Of a stretch of 64,000 nt of DNA, positions 43,149-51,675 are shown piece after piece. The stretch covers positions 1-64,000 of the forward strand of contig NZ_JAFEMB010000004.1 of NCBI RefSeq assembly GCF_016892705.1, given 5' to 3'. The notes under the pieces were generated by a model. The model did no database searches. It was given only the letters and a program-made list of their open reading frames with translations, and was not told where the DNA came from. Made by a program: the position numbers and the translations under genes. Numbering within the stretch: position 1 is the stretch's first letter; each line of letters begins with the position of its first letter. The DNA is from Microvirga pudoricolor (GTDB taxonomy: Bacteria > Pseudomonadota > Alphaproteobacteria > Rhizobiales > Beijerinckiaceae).

Positions 43149-44252
43149 ATGGTCGAGATGAGGCAGCGGATCGATGACCGCTATGTGACCGCTGAGAAGT
43201 ACACCACTCTGCGCGGCATCCATCAGGATGCCCGAAAGAACCTTTCGGACGCGCAGTGGAACTATCTTTGGTGCGGCACCGGAGACGAGGTCACGCTGAG
43301 AGACAACACGGCGGCATTCGACCGATACCTGTTTGAGACGCCTCTCTTCGCCGGGATCAGCAATCCGGACACGAGCACGAGCGTGCTGGGCTTCGACCTC
43401 AGCTTTCCGGCATTCATCGCGCCATTCGGCGGAGAGGCCGCCTTTCATCCGGAAGGGCATCTGGCCATTGGACGCGCGGCGCAAAGCGTGGGCATTCGCC
43501 AGATGGTGCCGGTAGCCGCGTCCTACTCCCTCGAAGACATTGCAGCCGCCTCCGCGGCCGCCGCCATCTTCCAGATGACCTTCGTGGGCGATGAGGGCGC
43601 CGTCTTGGCCATGATGGAGCGGGCCAAGGACGCGGGGTATCGATACATCTGCGTCACGTACTCGCCGATCCGCCAGTGGCGCGAGCGCATGATGGAAGAC
43701 CGCTTTTCCATTCGCGGAGAGAAAGGTCCGGCCAATTTCGGGCCCGGTCGATCCGATCCGTCAAGTCTAACCGAACTTCTGGACTTCACTCAGCCGCGTT
43801 GGAACTGGGCACAGGCGGCCAGAGCGATCGCGCGGGCCCCGCTGCCTTGCATCGTCAAGGGCGTCACCAATGCACGCGACGCTCAAGCGGCGTTGGATGC
43901 GGGGGCAGCCGCTCTCTACGTCTCGAACTACGGCGGCCGTACAGTGGACCGGACCCCGGCCGCCCTCGATGTCCTGCCAGCCGTGAGGGCGGCGGCAGGG
44001 CCGGAGGTTCCGATCATCTTCGACTCCGGGATCAGGCGCGGCAGCGACATTGCCACCGCGATCGCGTTGGGGGCGGACGCCGTCGCTCTCGGCCGTCTGA
44101 TCGCCCTCGGCCTGGCAGCCGACGGCGAGGCCGGTGTCCGCAGGACGCTCGAACTCCTGCAGCGGGAGTTCTGGACGACCCTCGGCCATCTGGGCTGCTC
44201 ATCGGTCGGCGAACTGACGGGGGATGTCCTCTATAGGCAGGCGCGTTCGTGA
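43149..44252 (+). CDS. FMN-dependent alpha-hydroxy acid oxidase family protein with altered active site
   Basis: 367 residues, TIM barrel of the glycolate/lactate oxidase family: GTGDEVTLRDNTAAFDRY (43-60), the LGFDLSFPAFIAPFG strand, IVKGVTNARDA (Lys237), IIFDSGIRRGSD (289-300) and GADAVALGR for FMN phosphate. By eye against glycolate oxidase, Tyr24 (here Tyr39), Lys230 (Lys237) and Arg257 (Arg264) are kept. The catalytic base His254 is Tyr261 (SNYGGR instead of SNHGGR), Tyr129 is Thr144 and Asp157 is Ser172. FMN binding is likely but ordinary hydroxyacid oxidation is doubtful. It sits in the oxidase/RidA operon, so the real substrate may be an amine or imine product. Confidence 0.85.
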   Translation: MVEMRQRIDDRYVTAEKYTTLRGIHQDARKNLSDAQWNYLWCGTGDEVTLRDNTAAFDRYLFETPLFAGISNPDTSTSVLGFDLSFPAFIAPFGGEAAFHPEGHLAIGRAAQSVGIRQMVPVAASYSLEDIAAASAAAAIFQMTFVGDEGAVLAMMERAKDAGYRYICVTYSPIRQWRERMMEDRFSIRGEKGPANFGPGRSDPSSLTELLDFTQPRWNWAQAARAIARAPLPCIVKGVTNARDAQAALDAGAAALYVSNYGGRTVDRTPAALDVLPAVRAAAGPEVPIIFDSGIRRGSDIATAIALGADAVALGRLIALGLAADGEAGVRRTLELLQREFWTTLGHLGCSSVGELTGDVLYRQARS

Positions 44253-44661
44253 GCCTGGCATCAAATGGGCAGCCCTGGCCATGAGCGCCGACCGGCCGCA
44301 TAACGGCATCTGGCGGCCTCGTCGCGTGGCGGGCCAAGCTTACAGGGCGCCACTCTCAACTCCCGAGGCGAGGTCCAGAGCTTGCTGCCTGGCCAGTTGG
44401 ATCAGGGCCTCCCTATCCCTCTCTTGCCTCTCGTTTCACAATATCGTAAAGCCAAGGGACCAGACCGGGCCCCTCTGACAACTCAGGCGAGTTGTGATGT
44501 CGGACTGGAGCATCCCATAGGTGGCCCGGTTCATGACGATGTCCTCACAGTGACGGCCTCATCGGCATCTCCCGCATTAGGGCGGGCGGTGCGCTTGAGC
44601 TTGTGAGCACGACAGCCTCAAAAGAGCCGGCGCCTGCCTTTCACCGGAAAGCAGGTCCCGT
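44253..44661 (+). other. 409-base leader region before the TerC gene with several RNA hairpins
   Basis: No gene visible. On the + strand, accgggcc (44464-44471) can pair with ggcccggt (44523-44530), enclosing a perfect hairpin acaactc/gagttgt (44478-44495). A further hairpin cccgc/gcggg follows near 44571-44586, and cctgc/gcagg (44633-44655) covers the ribosome site of the TerC gene. YjbE-type TerC genes are classically under the manganese-sensing yybP-ykoY riboswitch; I cannot find its conserved GGGGAGUA loop here. A structured, possibly regulatory leader is supported, the known riboswitch class is not. Confidence 0.45.
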
Positions 44662-45318
44662 ATGAGCGAATTTTTTACACCGGAAGCCCTCTCGGCCCTC
44701 CTTCAAGTCATCATGATCGACTTGGTGCTGGCGGGAGACAACGCGATCATCATCGGCCTTGCGGCGGCTGGACTGCCGAAGGAGCAGCGGGCCAAGGCAA
44801 TTCTGATCGGAATCGTCGCAGCGACTGTTCTGCGTATCGTGTTCGCGGCCGCGACCACCCAGCTTCTCCAGATCGTGGGCCTTCTCCTGGCGGGCGGCAT
44901 TCTCCTGCTGTGGGTGTGCTGGAAGATGTGGCGTGAGCTTCGCGCCGGCCATGGCGAAGAGGTTCAGGCGGAGGAAGCCCTCACGGGGGCCGACGTCGAC
45001 AAGGACGGCCGGGTCGCCGGCGCGGCTCCGCGCAAAACCTTCGCGCAGGCCGCATGGCAGATCGTGGTGGCCGACGTATCCATGTCCCTCGACAATGTTC
45101 TGGCCGTGGCCGGCGCCGCTCGCGAGCATCCCGAGATCCTGATCTTCGGTCTCGTGCTGTCCATCGCCCTGATGGGCCTCGCAGCGAGCTTTATCGCTCG
45201 GCTCCTGCAGCGCCACCGGTGGATCGCCTATGTGGGCCTTGTCATCATTCTCTATGTCGCCGGCGAGATGATCTATCGCGGAGCCATGGAGGTTTGGCCG
45301 CTTCTCAGCGCACCGTAG
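44662..45318 (+). CDS. TerC family membrane protein, YjbE-type putative metal (Mn) exporter
   Basis: 218 residues, about seven spans in two related halves. The metal-site motifs are IDLVLAGDNAIIIGLAAAGL (first half) and VADVSMSLDNVLAVAGAA (second half), the TerC signature acidic/Asn pairs. The central loop (about 95-125) is hydrophilic. Relatives export Mn2+ or load it onto secreted proteins. Stand-alone gene, convergent with the chromate transporter pair, with a structured leader upstream. Confidence 0.9.
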   Translation: MSEFFTPEALSALLQVIMIDLVLAGDNAIIIGLAAAGLPKEQRAKAILIGIVAATVLRIVFAAATTQLLQIVGLLLAGGILLLWVCWKMWRELRAGHGEEVQAEEALTGADVDKDGRVAGAAPRKTFAQAAWQIVVADVSMSLDNVLAVAGAAREHPEILIFGLVLSIALMGLAASFIARLLQRHRWIAYVGLVIILYVAGEMIYRGAMEVWPLLSAP

Positions 45319-45331
45319 GGTACCATACGGG

Positions 45332-45363
45332 TCGGCCGGCTCTCCCTCGGGAGAGCCGGCCGA
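45332..45363. terminator. Strong hairpin between convergent TerC and chromate transporter genes
   Basis: Perfect 15-base arms tcggccggctctccc (45332-45346) and its complement (45349-45363). It begins 14 bases after the TerC stop and ends three bases before the other gene's stop. There is no long T-run, but size and place fit a bidirectional terminator. Confidence 0.7.
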
Positions 45364-45365
45364 GT

Positions 45366-45902
45366 TCAGATGGCGCCGTGAAGGATCGCGAAAGCGGCCG
45401 CCCCGCCGGCCAGCACGAAAAGCGGATTGAGCTTCGGGCGCCACGCGAAGATCAGGCAGGCGAGAGCCGCTATGATCCAGGACAGGGCCCCGGCTCCGGC
45501 CACGCGGAAGATCGCCACCACGCCGGCGAGAATGAGGCCCGCCCCGATGGGGGCCAATCCGGTTTCCAGCGCCGTGTGCCAGTGCCGGCCTCGATAATGA
45601 CTCCACATCCTGGCAACGCCGTAGCACAGCAGCGACGATGGCACGAACAGGGCCAGCGTGGCGATGACGGCCCCCGTCCAGCCTGCCACCTTCCAACCCA
45701 GAAGCGTCACGAGCATCGAGCCCGGGCCCGGTGCAGCTCTTGCGATGGCAAACAGATCCACGAATTCCCGCGCCGTGACCCAGCGATGAACCTCGACGGA
45801 CTGGTGCTGAATGCCCGCGAAAATGCTGGGGCCGCCGCCAATCGACACGAGGGAGAACGGCACAAAGACCGCCACGAGGGACCAGAGCAGGTTCTCACGC
45901 AT
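45366..45902 (-). CDS. Chromate transporter, second half-size subunit (ChrA family)
   Basis: 178 residues with about five spans. FVPFSLVSIGGGPSIFAGIQ is the CHR-domain start and ARAAPGPGSMLVTLLGW its conserved PGP segment. Half-size CHR proteins work as pairs, equal to the two halves of full-length ChrA, and export chromate. The ATG overlaps the end of the partner gene by eight bases. Confidence 0.88.
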   Translation of the reverse strand: MRENLLWSLVAVFVPFSLVSIGGGPSIFAGIQHQSVEVHRWVTAREFVDLFAIARAAPGPGSMLVTLLGWKVAGWTGAVIATLALFVPSSLLCYGVARMWSHYRGRHWHTALETGLAPIGAGLILAGVVAIFRVAGAGALSWIIAALACLIFAWRPKLNPLFVLAGGAAAFAILHGAI

Positions 45903-46461
45903 TCGATGCGGCCTTCCGCCAGGCGAGGAGCACCGATAGGGGCGCCAGAACCAAAACCACCGGGACGAGGGGCCACTGCATGATGCCGACCGCCGTGAAC
46001 GTGACGGCCAGGGTAATGAAGGGGACGAGGCTTGAGCTCGCGCTGCGGGCCCCCTTGATAGCGACGACCAGAAGCAGCCCGATGGCCGCCGCGGCGGCGC
46101 CGCTCATGCCGTCCTGAATCCAAGGCATCGTCGATAGGCGGTCATACGCGACCAGGAGGCCGATCACGGCGAAGAAGGGGCCCGCCACGAGAGCCGTCAC
46201 GGCACAGATCGCACCAGCCGGGCCGCGCAGGCGCTGTCCGATATAGACAGCCAGATTGGTCACATTGGCGCCGGGAAGAATCTGCGACAACGCGAGACCG
46301 GAGAGAAAGTCGGCATCGGTCATCCATCCCCGCAGGGTGACCACGTCACGATAGATCCACCCGGATAGTCCGCCCCCGAAGCTGAACAGGCCGATCCGGA
46401 AGAAGATGAGGATGATGGAGACGAGGGGGACGGAGGGGCGATCCAAGGGCATCGTGCACAT
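45895..46461 (-). CDS. Chromate transporter, first half-size subunit (ChrA family)
   Basis: 188 residues. IFFRIGLFSFGGGLSGWIYRD and LALSQILPGANVTNLAVYIG are the CHR-domain motifs. ATG 46461 and an in-frame ATG at 46452 are both possible starts; neither has a strong ribosome site. Overlaps its partner gene, so the two are translated together. Confidence 0.87.
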   Translation of the reverse strand: MCTMPLDRPSVPLVSIILIFFRIGLFSFGGGLSGWIYRDVVTLRGWMTDADFLSGLALSQILPGANVTNLAVYIGQRLRGPAGAICAVTALVAGPFFAVIGLLVAYDRLSTMPWIQDGMSGAAAAAIGLLLVVAIKGARSASSSLVPFITLAVTFTAVGIMQWPLVPVVLVLAPLSVLLAWRKAASNA

Positions 46462-46763
46462 TCATGATGGGGTGCCTGCGGCGGGGCGAACATTCGGCTG
46501 CCGGCCCGTCAGAATATACCTGAACCCCGGAACGGCAATCGGCTCCCCGCAGACCTATCCCACCGTGAAACAACAGCAGCGCTTCGGACTTGATCCGACG
46601 GGAGCCAGGGCCTTAGCTCAAGGTGGCGCTCTCCTGACGAGGGATCACTTCGTCGGTCTCTGCGTTCGAGACCGGCGCCCCGGAAAGGCGCCCGGTTGCT
46701 CCATCTTGGCGATCCGAGCCCGCACTCGCCGGAAAACCCCTTGGGGCCAGGCCGGAACGTCTC
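46462..46763. other. Intergenic region between sugar operon and chromate transporter genes
   Basis: About 300 bases, both neighbours leftward. It contains a hairpin accggcgcc (46671-46679) with ggcgcccggt (46687-46696), one base bulged, without a T-run. It may mark the end of the sugar operon transcript. Nothing else seen. Confidence 0.4.
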
Positions 46764-47774
46764 CTATCTGACCTCCTCGGCCGTGCCTCCGATGGCCTCT
46801 TCGAGCAACCTCATCGCCCGCGCGCCATCGGCGATGGTCGGGACGTCCACAGACTCGCGGATCGCGCGGGTAAAGTCTCCCAGGAGTGCATGATACCCCT
46901 TGTGGTCTTCGTTGGCGGCGGCCGTCAGATTGGGCTCCCAGACCAGTGTATCCACTCCGTCGGCGAGCGTCGCATCGCGATCCGACACCTTGAAGGGCGG
47001 GGCTCGGTAATAGCGGACCTCGTGGACGTTCCTGACCTCGACGCGGCGATGGTCGCCCATGACCTGCCACCATTCCATGGGCGTTCCGCGCGACTGGTGG
47101 GTGCCCACTACGAGGGTGCCGATGCCACCGCTCGTGAAGCGGAAGTCGACGTGCAGGAGAAGCTTGCCGGGGGCCATTTCGTGCCGGCGCGCGCTCACCG
47201 ACGCGACATCACCCATGAGTGATGGGACGAGGTCGAAGTAGTGCACGCAATGATGCAGGTAGAATCCGCTGTAGTCGGGATCCTTGGCGAAATAGGTCGG
47301 CGCCGTCATGTACTGGCCCAGGAAGCTCGCGCGCTCTCCGAAGTCCGGTGCCCTGAGGATGTTCGAGGCGATCCTGTTCGCGGTCGAATAACGCTTCATG
47401 AAGCCGACGACGACCGGCACGTCCTGCCGCTTCGCGGCGGCGGCCAGCTGCTCGGCCTGCGCGGCCGTGGGCGCCGGAGGCTTTTCCATGAAGACCGGCA
47501 GGCGCCTCTCGATGGCGGCCATTCCAATGTCGAAATGGCCTTGGGGGCCGATGGCCAAGCCGAGCGCGTCGACATCGCCTCGGTTCAGGATGGCGCGCCA
47601 ATCCTGCGTCGTGTTTTCCGGCGGAACCCCGAAGCGGGCGGCCGTTCTGGCGAGGCGATCCCCATCCGCGTCGCAGAGGGCCGCGATCGTCACGTCATGA
47701 CGCATGAGCTGTGGCAGCAGCATCTCGTTGGCATGGGTGCCGCACCCGATCCAGGCGATCCGAACGGCGCTCAT
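46764..47774 (-). CDS. Gfo/Idh/MocA family oxidoreductase
   Basis: 336 residues from the ATG at 47774, which overlaps the isomerase stop by four bases. Rossmann start VRIAWIGCGTHANEMLLPQL, the EKPPAPTAAQAEQL motif with the catalytic-site Lys, and a C-terminal alpha/beta sheet domain with HHCVHYFDLVPSLMG. These enzymes oxidise or reduce sugars, inositols or their derivatives with NAD(P). Last gene of the leftward sugar operon. Confidence 0.9.
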   Translation of the reverse strand: MSAVRIAWIGCGTHANEMLLPQLMRHDVTIAALCDADGDRLARTAARFGVPPENTTQDWRAILNRGDVDALGLAIGPQGHFDIGMAAIERRLPVFMEKPPAPTAAQAEQLAAAAKRQDVPVVVGFMKRYSTANRIASNILRAPDFGERASFLGQYMTAPTYFAKDPDYSGFYLHHCVHYFDLVPSLMGDVASVSARRHEMAPGKLLLHVDFRFTSGGIGTLVVGTHQSRGTPMEWWQVMGDHRRVEVRNVHEVRYYRAPPFKVSDRDATLADGVDTLVWEPNLTAAANEDHKGYHALLGDFTRAIRESVDVPTIADGARAMRLLEEAIGGTAEEVR

Positions 47775-48661
47775 CGATAGCTCCCCGCGAAGGACAGTGC
47801 CGCCTTGAGGTAGCTGATGCTCTCGCCCAGCTCCCCGTCTTCGTCCCGCGTGGGGGCGCGCCATTGAGCGAGGGTGACGCCGGCCCTCTCGTCGTCGCGG
47901 CGGAACGGCTCCAGGACGATCGGTCCTTCGTAACCGACGTCATGCAGAGCCCGGGCAATCGACGGCCAGTCGATATGGCCGGATCCGACAAAGCCGCGAT
48001 TGTTCTCGTTGGCCTGGAAATGGACAAGCCGCTTGCCCGTGGCCCTGATCGCGCGGCTCATGTCGAACTCTTCCATATTCATGTGGAACGTATCGAGCAT
48101 GACGCCGAGCCCAGGGGAATTGACGCGATCGACGATCTCGATGGCGTGGGCGGCCGTGTTGGCGATGTCGGTCTCGAAGCGGTTCAGGGATTCGAGGCCC
48201 AGGACGATGCCGGCGTCGAAGGCTCGCGGTGCGGCCCTCTCGAGCCCTGAAACGACGCCATCGATGCGCCTCCGGCGCTCATCCGGATCGACCGGAGACG
48301 GTGCACGGCCGGCGAAGACGAGAGGAGCTCCATAAAGCGGGCCGCCCACGATGCGCGCGCCGAGGGCGGACGCGATGTCGATGCAGGTCTCAAGATACGC
48401 GACCCCGGCGTGATGGGCCTGTGGGTCGGAGCTGGCGAGATCCCGCGTGAGGTTTACCCGCGCCGCCAGGACGATCGACAGGCCTGCATCGGAGGCGGCC
48501 CGGCGGGTCTCGTCGAGATCGAGCTCGCCCGGCTCCGGCACGAGAAGTTCCACCACGTCCGCGCCTGCCGCCTTCATGCGGGCGAAGGTGGGGAAGTGGT
48601 CGCGCGTGAAAGGACGCGCGTAGAACATGGAGATGACCCCGATGGGATTGATACTTGTCAT
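47771..48661 (-). CDS. Sugar phosphate isomerase/epimerase (D-tagatose/D-psicose 3-epimerase-like)
   Basis: 296 residues, xylose-isomerase-like TIM barrel. Metal and catalytic segments match the DTE family: GLESLNRFETD (Glu), VMLDTFHMNMEE (Asp and His), HFQANENNRGFVGSGHIDW (His and Arg) and IVLEPF (Glu). The start ATG at 48661 overlaps the permease stop. It would interconvert keto-sugars brought in by the importer in the same operon. Confidence 0.9.
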   Translation of the reverse strand: MTSINPIGVISMFYARPFTRDHFPTFARMKAAGADVVELLVPEPGELDLDETRRAASDAGLSIVLAARVNLTRDLASSDPQAHHAGVAYLETCIDIASALGARIVGGPLYGAPLVFAGRAPSPVDPDERRRRIDGVVSGLERAAPRAFDAGIVLGLESLNRFETDIANTAAHAIEIVDRVNSPGLGVMLDTFHMNMEEFDMSRAIRATGKRLVHFQANENNRGFVGSGHIDWPSIARALHDVGYEGPIVLEPFRRDDERAGVTLAQWRAPTRDEDGELGESISYLKAALSFAGSYR

Positions 48662-49494
48662 GACTTCACCGCACCGGCCGTGAGACCGCCCACGAGCCTT
48701 CGTTGCACAAGGAGGAACAGGATCGTGACGGGAAGGGCGATGAGCGTTCCGCCCGCCGTCAAGAGGCCCCACTGGATCGTGAATTCACCGATGAAAAGCT
48801 GCAGTGCCACCGTGACGGTTCTCACGGACTGGCCCGACAGCATCATGGCGAACAGGTACTCGTTCCAGGAGGTGATGAAAATGTAGATCCCGGCCGTTAC
48901 GACGCCCGGCGCCACGAGGGGCAGCACGATGAGGCGGATCGTCTGCACGCGCGTTGCCCCGTCGATCATCGCGGCCTCGTCGAGATCCTTTGGGATCGCG
49001 TTGAAGTAGCTCGTCAGCATCCAGATCGCGAAGGGGATCGCAAAGGTGGAGTGCCCGAGGATGACGCCCAGGAACGTGTCGAGAAGGGCCAGGTTCTTCA
49101 TGAGAACGAAGAGCGGAATGATGAGAAGCACCACCGGAAACATGTTGATGACCAAAAAGCCGGTCATCAACATACGCCGTCCTCGAAACCGGAACCGGGA
49201 GAACGCATAAGCGGCCGGGATGGAGACGGCGAGCCCGAGAATGGCCGCTCCTGCCGCGATGATGAAGCTGTTGAGGAGGTTGCCGGCGAAGCTCGTCCGG
49301 CTGATCAGCTCCCGGTAATGATCGAGCGTCGCGTTCTCGGGCAGATAGCGGACAGGCCAGAGCGAAAGCTCGGCCTGAGGCTTGATCGAGGTCAGCACCA
49401 TCCAGATGTAGGGCGCGAGCGCGAAGACCAGGATGGCCAGCACGGGCAGCTCCACCTCCAGGAACCGCCTTGTTTTGGTCCTGCGGTCCTTCAT
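48658..49494 (-). CDS. Carbohydrate ABC transporter permease (MalG type)
   Basis: 278 residues, six spans. EAA loop LDEAAMIDGATRVQTIRLIVLPL; FAIWMLTSYFNAIPKDL just before it. Overlaps both neighbours by four bases. Pairs with the MalF-type permease; no ATPase gene in this operon. Confidence 0.92.
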   Translation of the reverse strand: MKDRRTKTRRFLEVELPVLAILVFALAPYIWMVLTSIKPQAELSLWPVRYLPENATLDHYRELISRTSFAGNLLNSFIIAAGAAILGLAVSIPAAYAFSRFRFRGRRMLMTGFLVINMFPVVLLIIPLFVLMKNLALLDTFLGVILGHSTFAIPFAIWMLTSYFNAIPKDLDEAAMIDGATRVQTIRLIVLPLVAPGVVTAGIYIFITSWNEYLFAMMLSGQSVRTVTVALQLFIGEFTIQWGLLTAGGTLIALPVTILFLLVQRRLVGGLTAGAVKS

Positions 49495-50384
49495 CGGTCG
49501 AGATCTCGCGAGGCGCGCCGGACGTAGAGCCAGACGACGGTCAGCAGTAGCAAGGTGAGGATGAGGGCCAGGGCCGCCCCGTAGCCGAATTCCATGCTGT
49601 TATAGGCGCGCACGAACGAGTAGAGGGGGAGGGTGTGCGTGGCATAGCCCGGCCCGCCGCCCGTCATCACGAGAATGACGTCGAGGGAATTCGCCACCCA
49701 GATGGTTCGCAGGAGGAGGGCGGTCGCGATGACGTCGGCGATGCTCGGGAGCGTGATGTGCCGCAACATCTGGCCGCGATTGGCGCCGTCGATCTCGGCG
49801 GCCTCGTAGAGTTCCGACGGGATCGTCTGAAGGCCTGCCAGGATCGTGATGGCGAAGAAGGGGAAGCCCTGCCAGATCAAGGCCGCCATGATCGACGGCA
49901 ATGCCAAATCGGGCCGCGCGAGCCATGCGATGGGCGCGTCGATGATCCCGGTCCGAACGAGCATGTCGTTCAGGACGCCGACATTGAAGTCGTACATCCA
50001 CGTCCACATCAGGCCAATGATGACGCTGGGGAGAGCCCACGGAACAACGACCAGAGCGCGTGCAAAGCCGCGCCACCAAAAGCTTTGGTTCAGGAGCAGC
50101 GCCGTTCCAAGCCCCAAGAGGAATTGCAACCCGACCACGCCGACGATCCAGATCGCGGAGTGACCGAGCGAGATCCAGAAGACTTCGTCCTGTAGGATGG
50201 CGGCGAAGTTCCGCAGGCCGATGAACGTTGCCGCATCGGGTTCGTAGAGGAGGTAATCGTGCAGGCTGAGCCAGATCGTCTGAACGGCTGGCACAAGCAC
50301 GATGGCGGCCGTGATCGCCAGGGCCGGGGCCAGGAACCAGGCGGGCGTCCAGCGCGAGAAGCTGTTATGGGCGGACGTGATCAA
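49491..50384 (-). CDS. Carbohydrate ABC transporter permease (MalF type)
   Basis: 297 residues. VQTIWLSLHDYLLYEPDAATFIG after the first span, and EAA loop LYEAAEIDGANRGQMLRHITLP. Starts 71 bases after the binding protein gene, a gap filled by a strong hairpin. Confidence 0.92.
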   Translation of the reverse strand: MITSAHNSFSRWTPAWFLAPALAITAAIVLVPAVQTIWLSLHDYLLYEPDAATFIGLRNFAAILQDEVFWISLGHSAIWIVGVVGLQFLLGLGTALLLNQSFWWRGFARALVVVPWALPSVIIGLMWTWMYDFNVGVLNDMLVRTGIIDAPIAWLARPDLALPSIMAALIWQGFPFFAITILAGLQTIPSELYEAAEIDGANRGQMLRHITLPSIADVIATALLLRTIWVANSLDVILVMTGGGPGYATHTLPLYSFVRAYNSMEFGYGAALALILTLLLLTVVWLYVRRASRDLDR

Positions 50385-50401
50385 GGAAGCGTTCCGGATT
50401 G

Positions 50402-50423
50402 GGGCGGTGGCGTGCCACCGCCC
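50402..50423 (-). other. Intercistronic stem-loop after the binding-protein gene
   Basis: Perfect 10-base arms gggcggtggc (50402-50411) and gccaccgccc (50414-50423) in the gap between binding protein and permease genes. Stem-loops here often protect the upstream mRNA so that more binding protein than permease is made; that role is inferred from position. Confidence 0.55.
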
Positions 50424-50454
50424 GGTCGGGCTTGGATTGCGGCCGTTGTGATGT

Positions 50455-51675
50455 TCAGCCGTTGAAGTGCTGCTCGATGGCCTTCATCATGTCGTCCGGC
50501 GAGATCTCGCCGTTCAGGGCGCGCTGCATGTTGGTCGGCCAGATGCGGGCGATGAAGTCCGGCGTCTTGGGATGGTCGGGGAGCGATCCGGCGATGGGGA
50601 GCGAGGCCTGGCTCGCATCCACGAAGCGCTTGGGATGGCCGGTCCACTTGGCGGCGCCGGACGTGGTGATGGGCAACTGCCCGGTGAGCTTGTTGAGCTC
50701 GATGTTGTTGTCCGCCGTGGACAGGAAGGCAATCCATTTGAAAGCCGCCTCCTTGGCCTTGCTGGCGGCAAAGACGGCGTTGGATTCGTCGCCGAAATAG
50801 GTCCAGCCCCGCCCGTCCGCCGCGCGCGGAACCGGCACGGCCGAGACCTTGTCGCCCAGGGCCCCGACGATCTCGTTGGCGGATCCCACATGGTGCATGA
50901 TCATCGCGGTGCGACCCGCCTTGAAGGCGTCCACGATCTGCCGGAAGCTGTCGGTCGGGGCGGAGGCCGGCGTGACCTTGGCGTCGCGGGCTAGGCCCAC
51001 ATACCAGCGGTTGGCCGCCAGTGCCTTCTCGCTGACCATGCCGCCCTTCTCGAAGCTGGCGCCGCCGCCGATCACGAACGGCCCCCAGTTGTCGAAACCG
51101 CCGGCGCCGCCGCGCATGCCGAAGCCCGCCATGTCGCCCTTGGTGAGGGCTTTCGCGGCCGCCAGGAACTCGTCGAAGGTCTTCGGCGGCTGAATCCCGG
51201 CCTGCTGGAACAGGTCCGGACGGTAATAGAGATAGATCACCACATATTGCAACGGCAGGTAATACTGCTTGCCGTCGGCGCCCTTGTTGATCTTCCAGAT
51301 ATTGTCCGGGATGTCGCTGCGCCCGGCCCATCCGCCGATCATCGAGTCGATGGGCTCGAGGGCCTTCATGGCCGCAAGGCGCGCCGCCCAGGAGAGGCGA
51401 ACCATGGCGGCGTCGGGGCCGTTTCCGGCGACAAGCGCCGCGAACAGGCGTGTCTGGTAGTCGTTGCCGCCGCCCCACGGAATGGCCTCGGCCTGGATCT
51501 TGATGCCGGGATTCTCAGCCTCGAATTTCGCCACGAGGGCGGCGGGCGTGTTCTGCGGGTTGTCGAAGTGATACCACCAGCGCACGGTCGCAGGCGTCTG
51601 CGCGATGGCGGGACGGGCCAGCGGGGCTGCGAGGGCAGCGGCGGCTGATAGCTTCAGGAAGTCGCGGCGCTCCAT
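50455..51675 (-). CDS. Sugar ABC transporter substrate-binding protein (family 1)
   Basis: 406 residues. Tat-type signal MERRDFLKLSAAAALAA ending before QTPATVRWWYHFD. Typical family 1 segments: KFEAENPGIKIQAEAIPWGG, PDAAMVRLSW, YYLPLQYVVIYLYYRPDLF and NGEISPDDMMKAIEQ. Start overlaps the end of the esterase gene by 22 bases. Feeds the two permeases downstream. Confidence 0.92.
   Translation of the reverse strand: MERRDFLKLSAAAALAAPLARPAIAQTPATVRWWYHFDNPQNTPAALVAKFEAENPGIKIQAEAIPWGGGNDYQTRLFAALVAGNGPDAAMVRLSWAARLAAMKALEPIDSMIGGWAGRSDIPDNIWKINKGADGKQYYLPLQYVVIYLYYRPDLFQQAGIQPPKTFDEFLAAAKALTKGDMAGFGMRGGAGGFDNWGPFVIGGGASFEKGGMVSEKALAANRWYVGLARDAKVTPASAPTDSFRQIVDAFKAGRTAMIMHHVGSANEIVGALGDKVSAVPVPRAADGRGWTYFGDESNAVFAASKAKEAAFKWIAFLSTADNNIELNKLTGQLPITTSGAAKWTGHPKRFVDASQASLPIAGSLPDHPKTPDFIARIWPTNMQRALNGEISPDDMMKAIEQHFNG

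Noticed and set aside
44253..44661. A standard yybP-ykoY riboswitch before the TerC gene
   Set aside because: The conserved GGGGAGUA loop and the pairing of 5' AAAGG with 3' CCUUU could not be located by eye; kept only as a structured leader of unknown class.
46671..46696. Hairpin as an intrinsic terminator of the sugar operon
   Set aside because: No T-run follows on either strand and one base is bulged; noted only as a hairpin.
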